Shown: piece by piece, positions 42,742 through 51,667 of the stretch
Layout of the letters: each line of letters begins with the position of its first letter
Numbering within the stretch: position 1 is the first letter of the stretch
Notes under the pieces: generated by a model
Told to the model about the DNA's origin: nothing
Seen by the model: the letters and a program-made list of their open reading frames with translations, nothing else
Databases searched by the model: none
Made by a program: the position numbers and the translations under genes
Assembly: GCF_000716445.1 (NCBI RefSeq)
Contig: NZ_JNWK01000008.1
Span: forward strand, 1 to 64,000
Source: Streptomyces wedmorensis
Lineage (GTDB): Bacteria > Actinomycetota > Actinomycetes > Streptomycetales > Streptomycetaceae
Direction: 5' to 3'
DNA: 64,000 nucleotides

Positions 42742-44100
42742 TCAGGAGGCGGCAGAGTCGATCGGGAGGGTTGCCGGGTCCTCGTCCGGGGCGGGGAGCT
42801 GGAGTGCGGCGACCTCCGCGCGGGTCGCGTCGGTGACCGGCACACCCCAGGTGGTGAAGAAGTCGACGAGGTCGTGCCCGGAGGCCTGGGAGGCGCTGAC
42901 GACGAGGTACTGCTCCGGATCGGCGGCCGTCTCCGACCGGCGGGTCAGCTTGTGCAGTTCGGGGTAGAAGCCGTCGCCGAAGGCGAGGCGGAGCTGCTCG
43001 AACATGGCCAGGCGGACGAAGAGGTCGCCGTCCTCGGCGTTGTAATCGCGCTCGGCGTCCGGGGCGGACAGGTATGTGTGGACCTTCTCCGGCGTGCCGT
43101 CCTCGGCCAGCCGGGTGGGCTGTCCGAGGTCGCGCTGAACGGCGAGACTGTAGATGTTGACGGTGACTTCATCCACCGCGTCCCAGTCCCAGGACGCTTG
43201 CTGGTGCATGTGCCCGAGCTCGTGCCACATGCCCCAATTCTCGTTCAGCATGCTGACGTTGAGCGCCTCGTCGATCGAGTCGGCCGGGTAGACGACCCGG
43301 TCGTAGTACGCGTTGGGGTTGATGTTCGGCTTGCCCTCGGAGACGAAGTACCGCAGCGGGCTGCGCCGGTCGCGCGGGTCCTCGCCGTCCAGGCCGCTGA
43401 TCGCGTCCTGCACCGCGAGGATGCGCTCGTACGCTCGCAGCAGGGCGTCCGGGTCCTGGCCGGCGTTGCGGCGGGCGGAGTCGAGGTGGACGGTGAGCAC
43501 CAGGTGCTCACTGACGAACTGCGCCACCGGCACGTCCTCGGCCTCCGCGAGCTGCGCCTGCCACTCCTGGGCCGGGGTCTCGCCCAGGACATGGAAGGGG
43601 ACCGGCCGGGCCGTCTCGCCGAACCGCAGCGTGATCGGGGGTGCGGTTCCCTCGTCGTCACTGGTGTAGCGGACGTACAGCATCCCACCGGCCGTGTCGG
43701 TGACCACGGTGGTGGCGTCCGCGAGGAGGTGGGCGCGTGGTTGCTCCTCCTCGTCGGTGTCGCCCTGGTCGAGCCCGTAGGTGCCGACCAGCAGTTCCGG
43801 GACGGGCCCGTCGTCGGGGCGGTCGACCGTGACGGTGAGGGACACGTCGGCAGGGAGGTAATACCCGGTCGGCTGGGCGTCGTTCGGGTGGAACTCGGTG
43901 CCCAGCCGCTTCTGCTCCGCCTCGAAGGAGGGAGTGGCCTCGAACGCAGTTTCGAGAGCCGAGGGGGCCGTCGGCTCCGAGGAGGTGGCCGGCTCCGGCT
44001 GCGGGGAGCGCTCGGACGTGCATCCGGCACTCAGCAGCGCCGCGACCAGCAGGCCGGCGATGGCGCGGCCGGCCAGGAAGCGGCTACGAGGGATGGTCAT
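42742..44100 (-). CDS. M60-like metallopeptidase lipoprotein
   Basis: Protein of 452 residues. Lipobox LLSAGC near residue 27, acidic linker, a beta-sandwich part (SLTVTVDRPDDGPVPELLVG), then the M60/enhancin-like catalytic part: NENWGMWHELGHMHQQASWD with HEXXH. A helical end follows (DGDLFVRLAMFEQLRLAFGD). M60 enzymes cut heavily glycosylated proteins such as mucins. Start at the ATG with a clean lipoprotein signal. Confidence 0.8.
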   Translation of the reverse strand: MTIPRSRFLAGRAIAGLLVAALLSAGCTSERSPQPEPATSSEPTAPSALETAFEATPSFEAEQKRLGTEFHPNDAQPTGYYLPADVSLTVTVDRPDDGPVPELLVGTYGLDQGDTDEEEQPRAHLLADATTVVTDTAGGMLYVRYTSDDEGTAPPITLRFGETARPVPFHVLGETPAQEWQAQLAEAEDVPVAQFVSEHLVLTVHLDSARRNAGQDPDALLRAYERILAVQDAISGLDGEDPRDRRSPLRYFVSEGKPNINPNAYYDRVVYPADSIDEALNVSMLNENWGMWHELGHMHQQASWDWDAVDEVTVNIYSLAVQRDLGQPTRLAEDGTPEKVHTYLSAPDAERDYNAEDGDLFVRLAMFEQLRLAFGDGFYPELHKLTRRSETAADPEQYLVVSASQASGHDLVDFFTTWGVPVTDATRAEVAALQLPAPDEDPATLPIDSAAS

Positions 44101-44217
44101 CGGGTGAATTTCTCCTGCTCTCGAATCGGAAGGGCCCCGGCGTGGACTGCAGCGGATCCGGCGCGCGATGCCTGGGCACGCCTCGGTGCCACCCCGGAGA
44201 AGATGCCGACCGAGCGC

Positions 44218-44261
44218 CGATGAGGCGCACTCCTCCAGAAGGCGAGGAGTGCGCCTCATCG
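44218..44261. terminator. 18-bp perfect hairpin
   Basis: CGATGAGGCGCACTCCTC / GAGGAGTGCGCCTCATCG with an 8-base loop, upstream of the metallopeptidase gene; it isolates that gene from transcription coming from higher coordinates. The space 44262-44574 holds no gene. Confidence 0.8.
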
Positions 44262-44574
44262 GTTTCCGCCAGTCTGACCCGTCCGACCTGAGGCTTTGAT
44301 GAGGACCGTCTCCCAGGGGGTGTCCGGCCGGGCAGCACCGGGTCGTGAGGTGATCACCGGACGACTCTGCCCCCGACCAGTGATGGGCCGGCTGCCCGAG
44401 GAACACCATGCCGAGACGCCCTCGGTGAGCCCCCGGGCCGCATCCTCGCGGAGCAATGCCGAGGATGCGATGACGGGGGGCGCCGGCACAGGACGCTGAC
44501 GACGCCCGGCACCGGGCATCACGGACGAAGCCCGATGATTCGATGCGGACGGCTGCTGGTTATCCTTGGCCCCC

Positions 44575-45249
44575 GTGCGCGTACTGGTGGTCGAGGACAA
44601 TGACGATCTGCGGTTCGCCGTGGCCGCAGCCCTGCGCAGCGACGGCCTGGCCGTAGACGAGGCGGCCGACCTTCCCGCGGCTGACCAGGCACTGTTCGTC
44701 ACCGCCTATGACTGCGCCGTGTTCGACCGGATGCTCCCGGCCGGCGACGCCGTCGGCTACGTGCGGGAGCTGCGCCACGCGGGCAGCGCGGTACCGGTCC
44801 TGTTCCTGACCGCCCGCGACCTCGTCGCCGACCGGGTCGAGGGCTTCGCCGCCGGCGGTGACGACTACCTGGTCAAACCCTTCGCCGCACCCGAACTGAT
44901 CGCCCGGGTGCGCAGCCTGTGCCGGCGGTCCGGAGCCGTCCGCCCGCCCGTGCACCACCTCGCCGACCTGGAGATCGACACCGCGCGACGGCAGGTGCGC
45001 CGGGGCGGCGTGCTGCTCGTCCTGACCGGCAAGGAGTACGCCGTACTGGAGGTGCTGGCAGCCCGGGCCGACCAAGTGGTGCCCCGCGCCGAGCTGATCG
45101 CGAGGTGCTGGGACGAGATGGCCGAACCCAGCTCCAACGTGGTGGACGTCCTGATGTCCCAGCTGCGCCGCAAGCTCGGCGAGCCGCTGCTGATCCACAC
45201 CGTCCGCGGCGTGGGCTACCGCCTGGCCTGCGACGGCACAGGACAGTGA
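44575..45249 (+). CDS. OmpR/PhoB-type response regulator
   Basis: Protein of 224 residues. Receiver: VLVVEDNDDLR (acidic pocket), phosphoacceptor Asp in YDCAVFDRMLP, Thr in FLTARD, Lys in DYLVKPF. The winged-helix DNA-binding half runs from about 130 with VLTGKEYAVLEVLAARADQV and VLMSQLRRKLGEPLLIHTVR. A TATCCT box lies 7 bases before the GTG, so the mRNA is probably leaderless. Overlaps the kinase gene (GTGA). Confidence 0.9.
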   Translation: MRVLVVEDNDDLRFAVAAALRSDGLAVDEAADLPAADQALFVTAYDCAVFDRMLPAGDAVGYVRELRHAGSAVPVLFLTARDLVADRVEGFAAGGDDYLVKPFAAPELIARVRSLCRRSGAVRPPVHHLADLEIDTARRQVRRGGVLLVLTGKEYAVLEVLAARADQVVPRAELIARCWDEMAEPSSNVVDVLMSQLRRKLGEPLLIHTVRGVGYRLACDGTGQ

Positions 45250-46532
45250 GAAGAGCCCGCCGCCGCACCGGGACGGCGCCCGCACAAGCCCAGGCCCGAA
45301 GGCTTCGCCGACGGCTCACCGGGCTGTTCGCGCTGACCAGCGCCGTCGGCCTGATCAGCCTCGCCGGCTTCGCCGTGCGCAATGACGCCGTCTCCCGACG
45401 CCACCAGACCGACGCGGACCTGAAACTGCAGATCACCCAGGCCCTCTCCGGGCTCGGCGCCGACGAGGACGGCCGGCTCGACACCCGAGCGCTGAACGAC
45501 TACGTCGAGACTTCCTGCCCGGCGCTCACCGTCCTGTCCGTCACGAACAGCGGGCTCAAGCCCGCGTTCACGCCGCGCCATCCGTGCGCGCACGCGCGAC
45601 CGGCCGACATCCAGGCCATCGCTGCCGCAGCGGTCCAGCAGGGAGACAGGGTCGCGACCGACGCCCGTGGCACCGACGGGCACCCGCTGCGCCTCGTGGC
45701 CGGGGTCTTCGCCGGGCCGGACGGCGAGACCACGGAGGGTGCGATCGTCGCGACCCACGATCTGACCGACGGCCAGGACGCGCACCGCGAACTCGCCCTC
45801 CTGATCGCCGCTGCCTGCGCCGCCCTGCTCTCGCTGTCCGCCGTCGCCGGCCACCTGCTGTCCGGCCGCGCCATCAAACCTGCCGTGACCGCACTCCAGC
45901 AGCAGGAGGCCTTCCTCGCCGACGCCGCCCACGACCTGCGCACCCCCACCGCCTCGCTGCGACTGCTCGCCGAGACTGCGCTGCGCGACGACGCCTCACG
46001 CCCCGCCGCACTGGAACGCACCGTACGCCTGGCCGCCGGCATGGGCGACCTCATCGACGGCCTGCTCACCCGCGCCCGCCTGACTGCCGGCGTCGCCACC
46101 GTGGCCCGCGAGCCGCTGCGCCTCGACCAGCTCGTCGAAGCGGTCGTCGAGGAGACACCTGCCGACGGACACCGGGTGGCCGTCCACAGCGAGCCCGCCG
46201 TCGTGGAGGCCGACCCGGACCTGCTGCGCCGGGCGGTCACCAACCTGCTCGCCAACGCGCTCACCCACGGTCACGCGGTCGGCCAGCCGGCCGACGTGGA
46301 AATCACCGTGACGGCCGACGGCACCGTCACCGTCGAAGACGCCGGCCCGGGGATACCCGCACAGATGGCGGACTCGCTGTTCGAACGCTTCCGCAGCGGC
46401 GGCGGCTCCAGCGGCCTCGGCCTGTCCATCGCCTCCTGGATCGCCCACGCCCATGGCGGCACGCTCACCGCCACCGCCAGCTCGCGCGGCGGCGCCCGCT
46501 TCACCCTCCGCATTCCCGGCCGGAGCCGGTAG
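45246..46532 (+). CDS. Sensor histidine kinase
   Basis: Protein of 428 residues. Membrane helix 1 at about 28-47, extracytoplasmic sensor of ~135 residues with two Cys (SCPALTVLSV, RHPCAHA), helix 2 (ALLIAAACAALLSLSAVAGH), DHp with the phospho-His in FLADAAHDLRTPTASLRLLA, then ATPase boxes N (NLLANALTHGH), G1 (VEDAGPGIP) and G2 (SSGLGLSIASW). Signal unknown. Co-translated with the regulator. Confidence 0.88.
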   Translation: MRRARRRTGTAPAQAQARRLRRRLTGLFALTSAVGLISLAGFAVRNDAVSRRHQTDADLKLQITQALSGLGADEDGRLDTRALNDYVETSCPALTVLSVTNSGLKPAFTPRHPCAHARPADIQAIAAAAVQQGDRVATDARGTDGHPLRLVAGVFAGPDGETTEGAIVATHDLTDGQDAHRELALLIAAACAALLSLSAVAGHLLSGRAIKPAVTALQQQEAFLADAAHDLRTPTASLRLLAETALRDDASRPAALERTVRLAAGMGDLIDGLLTRARLTAGVATVAREPLRLDQLVEAVVEETPADGHRVAVHSEPAVVEADPDLLRRAVTNLLANALTHGHAVGQPADVEITVTADGTVTVEDAGPGIPAQMADSLFERFRSGGGSSGLGLSIASWIAHAHGGTLTATASSRGGARFTLRIPGRSR

Positions 46533-47177
46533 CGCCGACGCCGGACACGCACGACCACCCGATGGCGCACCCGGACACCGCACGGACCGTCGACGGGGTG
46601 CTCCCGCGCCGGGGGAGCCACGGGAGCGCCCCCTCGACGCCGGAAGTATTGCCCGGGCTTGCTGAGGATTCGATGAGGAGCGGGCCAGGTCGAGGCCGTG
46701 AGCGCGGCTGATCGTCAGCCTGGTCGCCAACCGCTTGTCGCCGCTATCGCCGCGTGATGTCGCGCTGCGTGGTGTCGGAGCTGCGCTCCGGATGCCTCAG
46801 GAGTCGGCCGGACCTCACCGGCTCGGTCGTTAGCACGGGTCGTCCGTCGGGGGGTGCGGCAGCTGCTCGGCGGACGGCCGGAAGCCGGCGAGGAGGAGTC
46901 GCCTCAATCCAGGGCGTCACCCTCCCGGTAAAGATCAAGCAGTACGCTTCCGGCTCGCTGCCCCGGCCCGTAGCCAGCCCGGCACCGGCGGCAGCGGCTT
47001 CACCACCGCCCACTCGGGCCTCCGACATGCCCGTCGGATAGGGGCGCTCGCGCACCCCGGGGCCGGCGGCATTCCCGAACCGGTGAGCCAGGCAGTCACA
47101 CGCAAGGGGCGCGGCAGCCACCGGGGCGAAACGCCCGTTCGATTAACAACCCCCAAGATCGGAACGACAACAGCCAC
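46533..47177. other. Gene-free space
   Basis: No frame here carries recognisable protein features; codon use is not gene-like on either strand. No hairpin of note. It separates the two-component system from the nucleotide-type cluster. Confidence 0.5.
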
Positions 47178-48230
47178 TTAAGTCGTCTGCGGATCGCTCG
47201 TGGCGAAGGAGATTTCCCGGAATGCGCTGCGGGCGATGGTGAGGGGCTCGCGGTCGCGGGTGAAGTAGAGCTTGTTGGTGAGGAGGATTGCCCAGCGTTG
47301 CTGCTTCGGGCTGATCCACATGCCGGTGCCGGTGAAGCCGTAGTGGACCCAGATGTCCTCGCGAAGCTCGGTGTCAGGTGCGGGGTGCCAGAAGAGGCCG
47401 CGGACTGGCGTGAGTTCGCCGGTGCGGACGCGGAGGGAGTCGGCGATCCAGGATCGGCCGAAGGCGGCCCGTGTCGGGGCGAGCATGTGGCGCAGGAAAC
47501 GGCTGAGGTCGGCGAGGGTGGAGAAGGCGCCGGCGATGCCGCAGGTGCCGCCCAGGAGGCGGGCGGAGAAGTCGTGGGCGGCGCCCTTGAGGTGGGTGCC
47601 GGTCTCCTCGTCGAGTTCGGTGGGGGCGCAGCGGGTGACCACGTCCGCGGGGAGGGGGCCGAAGCGGGTCTCGGTCATGCCGAGGGGTTCCCAGATGCGG
47701 CTTGCGGCCAGGCTGTCGAGGGGCTTCCCATCGAGGTAATCGGCCAGGTAACCGAGGATGAGGGCGGCCCGATCCGTGTACTCGACTGCTTCGCTGGGGG
47801 CGCGGTGGAGGGCCTCGTGGAGGACGCCGTCGCGGATGTCCTGAGGGTCGGTGCCGTAGAGGTTCTTGAGGTTGGCGCGCAGAGGCAGGCCGGCGGTGTG
47901 GGTCAGGAGCTCGTGGGTGGTGACCTGGGCGAGCGGGTGGCCGGTGACCTCGGGCCAGAAGGTGCCGAGCGGGGTGTGGAGCTGGAGCTTGCCTTCTTCG
48001 ACGAGGGTGCCGATGACGGCCCACACGGCGACGATCTTGGTGAGGCTGGCGATGTCGAAGACGGTGTCGAGCCGCATGGGCTCGTCGGGGCGGGTCGGGT
48101 CGAGGAGACCGACAGCCCCGCTCGCCGTCGTGCTGGCGGCGTCGCCGACGGCCCAGACGGCTCCCGGGTAGACCCGGTCGCGGACGCCGTCCTGGAGGAG
48201 CTGCTCAATGCGCGGGATGTCGAGCGTCAT
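47178..48230 (-). CDS. Serine hydrolase, beta-lactamase/PBP class C fold
   Basis: Protein of 350 residues. Catalytic SxxK in DIASLTKIVAVW, second motif YTD in AVEYTDRAALILG (usually YxN), third motif as HYGFTGTG. Also TTHELLTHTAGLPL. No signal peptide, so it acts inside the cell, as do the esterase-like members of the family. It is 53 bases after the glycosyltransferase gene and probably last in the operon. Confidence 0.82.
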   Translation of the reverse strand: MTLDIPRIEQLLQDGVRDRVYPGAVWAVGDAASTTASGAVGLLDPTRPDEPMRLDTVFDIASLTKIVAVWAVIGTLVEEGKLQLHTPLGTFWPEVTGHPLAQVTTHELLTHTAGLPLRANLKNLYGTDPQDIRDGVLHEALHRAPSEAVEYTDRAALILGYLADYLDGKPLDSLAASRIWEPLGMTETRFGPLPADVVTRCAPTELDEETGTHLKGAAHDFSARLLGGTCGIAGAFSTLADLSRFLRHMLAPTRAAFGRSWIADSLRVRTGELTPVRGLFWHPAPDTELREDIWVHYGFTGTGMWISPKQQRWAILLTNKLYFTRDREPLTIARSAFREISFATSDPQTT

Positions 48231-48283
48231 GGTGTTCCGATCGTAGTGAGACGGCCGGCCTTGTTGGCGGTGCGCCACGGTGG

Positions 48284-49387
48284 TCAGGCGAGTCGCCTGC
48301 CGAGCTCGGCGAGGGCCGTGGCCGTGGCGCTCAGGGGGAAGCGGGCCGCGTTGCCGAGGCCGCCCGCGCGAAGGGCGGGAAGGAGGCCAGGGCTGGTGCG
48401 GAGGCGGTCGAGTTCGCGGGCGACGGCGTGCGGGTCGGCGAAGTCGGTGGCGAGACCAGTGCCGCCCAACGCCTCGGTGAGGCCGGGAACCGGCTGGTAG
48501 AGGACGGGGAGCCCGCATGCCTGGGCTTCCAGGGCCACGAGGCCCATGGCCTCCAGTGTCGTGGAGGGCATCACCAGGACGTCGTGGTCGGCGAAGGTCC
48601 TCCATAGCTGTGGCCGGCGTAGCCAGCCGAGGTAGTGGACGTGTACCCCGCGTTGGTGGAGACGGGGGCGAAGGGCGTGGAATTCGGCTCGGGGTGCGGC
48701 GATGGACAGCTCGACGGACTGAGTGAGCGGGAGGGCTGAGAGGAGGGTGTCGAAGCCCTTCTCGGGGGTGAGGCGGCCGGCGTACAGGATCCGCAGGTGG
48801 CTGGAGGGCTGGTTCCGGCGTCGTGGGGGAGGCGTGGCGATGAGGTGGTCGGGGATGCCCCAGGGGATCTTCTCGATCTTGCGGCGTCGGGTGTCGGGGG
48901 CGAGGTGGAGCAGTCGGTCCGCCATTGCGCCGGTCGGCACCACGATCGTGTCGGCGGCCCAGGCGGCCTCGCGCAGGGTGGCCAACTGTTCCGGGTGCGT
49001 TTCGGCGAAGAGGAGGTCGGTCCCGTGGACCAGGGCGATCCGAGGGAGCTTGGGGAAGGCTCTGAGCAGGGCCGGCGTGGCGCCGAAGGCCAGGTGCTGC
49101 AGATGCAGGACTCCGGCGTCGCCCGGATCCACCGCCTCGGCCAGGACTCGCTGAAGTGCGGCGACGTAACGGCGGAACGCGTATCCGGTCAGGCACTTCC
49201 CCGGCGCCTGCACCAGGTCCAGCCCCGTCGGCGCGGACGGCCGCAGGCCCCTGTGCTCCGGGGCGAGCATGAAGGCCCGTGCGGGCAGGAGGGGACTGCG
49301 GCCGGTGTACAGGTCGAGGAAGAGTTCGACGCTTCCGCCGGGGCTCGGGAACGGCAGGTCGAGGGCGGTGACGACGGTGGGGTTCAC
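48284..49387 (-). CDS. GT4-family glycosyltransferase
   Basis: Protein of 367 residues, GT-B fold. N-terminal acceptor half (FPSPGGSVELFLDLYTGRSP, LHLQHLAFGATPALLRAFPK), C-terminal donor half with ILYAGRLTPEKGFDTLLSAL, VHYLGWLRRPQLW and VMPSTTLEAMGLVALEAQAC (the E..G...EA motif). Donor likely a nucleotide sugar. GTG start overlapping the upstream stop (GTGA). Confidence 0.85.
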   Translation of the reverse strand: MNPTVVTALDLPFPSPGGSVELFLDLYTGRSPLLPARAFMLAPEHRGLRPSAPTGLDLVQAPGKCLTGYAFRRYVAALQRVLAEAVDPGDAGVLHLQHLAFGATPALLRAFPKLPRIALVHGTDLLFAETHPEQLATLREAAWAADTIVVPTGAMADRLLHLAPDTRRRKIEKIPWGIPDHLIATPPPRRRNQPSSHLRILYAGRLTPEKGFDTLLSALPLTQSVELSIAAPRAEFHALRPRLHQRGVHVHYLGWLRRPQLWRTFADHDVLVMPSTTLEAMGLVALEAQACGLPVLYQPVPGLTEALGGTGLATDFADPHAVARELDRLRTSPGLLPALRAGGLGNAARFPLSATATALAELGRRLA

Positions 49388-49920
49388 GCGCGGCCTCCCG
49401 GGTTCTCCTCGTAGAGCCGGGAGGTCTCGATGCCCTGGCTGGCCCGGTACTTCAGGCCGTGGTGCTGGTAGCTGGCCGTGGCACCGAGGGCCTGGAGGAA
49501 AACCAACTTGCCGAACGTCATGCGCGGGTAGACCCGGACCGGTCGGCTGGCCCGGATCTCCAGCGTCCAGCGGATGGCGTGGCCCTGGTGCCCGAGGGGA
49601 GCGGAGACGTGGACCCAGATGCCGAGCGCGCCGATCGTCCGGTCACCGTTGAGGAACTGCGCGTACGCCTCCGAGCCGGTGCGCTCGTACGTCGTCCCCA
49701 GGTAGAGGACCTCCGGCCGCAGCACGTAGCCGGTGGCGGGGATCTGCGCCTCCTGGAACTCGGTCGGCGTCGCCGCGTCCAGGGAGCCGTCGTGGAAGCG
49801 CAGGGTGTCGCCGAGACGCCAGTCGTAGGCGTTGGGGGAGACCCTCCGCGGCTCGTACGGCTCGATGGTGATCTCGCCGGCGGCCCGGGCGGCGGCGATG
49901 GCGGGGCCGGTGAGGATCAC
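49384..49920 (-). CDS. dCTP deaminase-fold protein 1 (keeps Glu, lacks Ser/Arg)
   Basis: Protein of 178 residues with Dcd/dUTPase fold: MILTGPAIAAARAAGEITIE, RVSPNAYDWRLGDTLRF, TGYVLRPEVLYLGTTYER, SAPLGHQGHAIRWTLEI. The usual RSSxxR active-site stretch reads DRTIGA, so the Ser and second Arg are lost, but the catalytic Glu is kept (WTLEI). The sister gene shows the reverse. Stop and start overlap with both neighbours. Confidence 0.8.
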   Translation of the reverse strand: MILTGPAIAAARAAGEITIEPYEPRRVSPNAYDWRLGDTLRFHDGSLDAATPTEFQEAQIPATGYVLRPEVLYLGTTYERTGSEAYAQFLNGDRTIGALGIWVHVSAPLGHQGHAIRWTLEIRASRPVRVYPRMTFGKLVFLQALGATASYQHHGLKYRASQGIETSRLYEENPGGRA

Positions 49921-50456
49921 GAGGCCACCACCCCGAGGGCGGCGAGGTCACGCCAGTACGCGGAGGACTGGGGGCCGGCGGAGGACTGGTACTTGCCCGT
50001 GTAGAGCGCCACCGGGCCGACCGACACGAAGAACATGATCTGGCCGATCCGCATGCCCGCATAGACACGCAGCGGCCGGATCGGGGAGAGCATGAGCGTC
50101 CACTGGCCATGGAAGCCGATGTCCCCGATGGGGGCGGTGATCTCGACGAACAGGCCGAGGCGGCCGACCGAGGAGCGGCCGAAGAGCAGCGGCACGAACG
50201 TGTCGGAGCCGACCTCCTCGATGGTGTGCCCGAGGTAGAGCTGGCCGGGCTGGAGCTCGAAGCCGTCCGGCCCGATCTCGACCGGCACGGTGGCGTTCGG
50301 CCGGTGGGCGTCCAGCGTGTCGGCGGCGTACGTGAGCAGGGTCCCGCCGAGACGGACGTTGTAGCTGTTCGGGTTCACCTGCGTCGGCTCGAACGGGGAG
50401 ATACGGATGCGGCCGTCGCCCGCGGCCTGGGTGATCTCGGGACCGGTGAGGATCAT
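49917..50456 (-). CDS. dCTP deaminase-fold protein 2 (keeps Ser/Arg, lacks Glu)
   Basis: Protein of 179 residues: MILTGPEITQAAGDGRIRIS, QVNPNSYNVRLGGTLLTY, LYLGHTIEEVG, then FGRSSVGRLGLFVEITAPIG with the canonical RSSxxR. At the place of the catalytic Glu (23 residues after the second Arg) it has Met (WTLML). About 40 % identical to its neighbour. Alone it could bind a nucleotide but probably not deaminate. ATGA/GTGA overlaps on both sides. Confidence 0.8.
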   Translation of the reverse strand: MILTGPEITQAAGDGRIRISPFEPTQVNPNSYNVRLGGTLLTYAADTLDAHRPNATVPVEIGPDGFELQPGQLYLGHTIEEVGSDTFVPLLFGRSSVGRLGLFVEITAPIGDIGFHGQWTLMLSPIRPLRVYAGMRIGQIMFFVSVGPVALYTGKYQSSAGPQSSAYWRDLAALGVVAS

Positions 50457-51667
50457 CGGGAGTCTCCATCGGTGAGCGTGTGCTGCACGGCCTGGCTGAG
50501 ACGGATGCCGGCCTGACGGGTACGACCTCCGAGGTAGGTGTCGGCGAGGTAGCCGGTGGTCAGTACGGTCGGCAGGCGGTCGGGCAGGGGCTCGGGCTTC
50601 GACACGAGCGGGCCGGCTTGCTGGGTGAGGTGAGTGAGGAGGGCCGTCGGGTCGGTGGCGAAGTGCTCGGGTACGTGGGCGTGCACGAGCTGGTTGTCGA
50701 AGGGCTCGATCGCCAGGAGATCGCCATGCGTGAGCACGGTCTTGAGCCGCGGCGACCGGAGGGCCGTCTCGTTCAGGACGACGGCTTCGGCGCCGAGACC
50801 GTTGTGGAGGCGGTCGGCGAGGTCCAGCAGAACGGCGTGACGGTCAAGTGGGCCGTTCCTGTACGAGTGCCGGAGCGGCCCGAGCGGTGTACGCATCTGG
50901 TCGCGGATGGCCTCGATGGCCCCTCGTACCGACGCGAGCTCGTCGGGGAGGCCGGCCGCTGGCGGGAAGCCGGCCACCTGAGCGGCCCAGCCGGAGCCCA
51001 GAGGCCGTGCGAGCGCGTATCCCGCCGCCAGCTCGCGTCCCTTGAGGACCAGCGTGTCACCGACGACCGCAGGCTCCGGTCGATCGCTGTGGCAGTGCCC
51101 GGCGAAGACGACGTCCAGGAATGGGCAGGACTCGGCCAGCTTGAGGTCCTCGTCGAACCCGGAGTGGCTGAGCACCACCCAGGAGTCGGCCTGGTGGTGA
51201 TGGGCCAGCATCAGCTCGCGCAGCGCCCGGACCGGCTCAGTGACACGGTGGCCGGCGCGCTGGTCGGCCGGGATGGCGTTGAACGCCTGCGGTCCGATGA
51301 TGCCCGTGACGGCGACACGCCGGGCGCCGACGCGCACCAGGCGGAGCGGGTGGAAGAGCAGCTCGCCGGTCTCGTCGTCGATGGCGTTCGCGCACACGGT
51401 GATGTCGTACAGATCGGGTTCGAAGTGGTGGTCCCAGCCGTGATTGCCCGGGGCGACGGCATCGTAGAGACGGGCGAGGATGTCCTGTTCGATCCCGCCC
51501 TGACCGAGCCGGTAGTAGCCCGTGCCCTCGAAGAAGTCCCCGCAGTCGACGACGAAGCTGTCGTGCCTTGCGGCGTGCAGGTGCGCGAGCATCGGTACGG
51601 CGTCGTCGAAGGCCGAGTGGAAGTCGGTGGTGGCGATGATCCGTTGGAAGCGCCTGGCTGCGGTCAT
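50453..51667 (-). CDS. 5'-nucleotidase-like metallophosphatase
   Basis: Protein of 404 residues. Metallophosphoesterase motifs: TTDFHSAF (D-x-H), VDCGDFFEGTG (GD), APGNHGWDHHFEP (GNH), LSHSGFDEDL (H) and VFAGHCHSDRPE (GHxH). The C-terminal part (from about 265, LADRLHNGLGAEAVVLNETA) matches the nucleotide-recognition domain of 5'-nucleotidases. No signal peptide, unlike the usual periplasmic forms, so it is an intracellular enzyme. Confidence 0.85.
   Translation of the reverse strand: MTAARRFQRIIATTDFHSAFDDAVPMLAHLHAARHDSFVVDCGDFFEGTGYYRLGQGGIEQDILARLYDAVAPGNHGWDHHFEPDLYDITVCANAIDDETGELLFHPLRLVRVGARRVAVTGIIGPQAFNAIPADQRAGHRVTEPVRALRELMLAHHHQADSWVVLSHSGFDEDLKLAESCPFLDVVFAGHCHSDRPEPAVVGDTLVLKGRELAAGYALARPLGSGWAAQVAGFPPAAGLPDELASVRGAIEAIRDQMRTPLGPLRHSYRNGPLDRHAVLLDLADRLHNGLGAEAVVLNETALRSPRLKTVLTHGDLLAIEPFDNQLVHAHVPEHFATDPTALLTHLTQQAGPLVSKPEPLPDRLPTVLTTGYLADTYLGGRTRQAGIRLSQAVQHTLTDGDSR

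Noticed and set aside
46744..47121. Minus-strand protein in the space before the serine hydrolase
   Set aside because: Low-complexity Ala/Arg/Pro content, no conserved pattern and no ribosome site.
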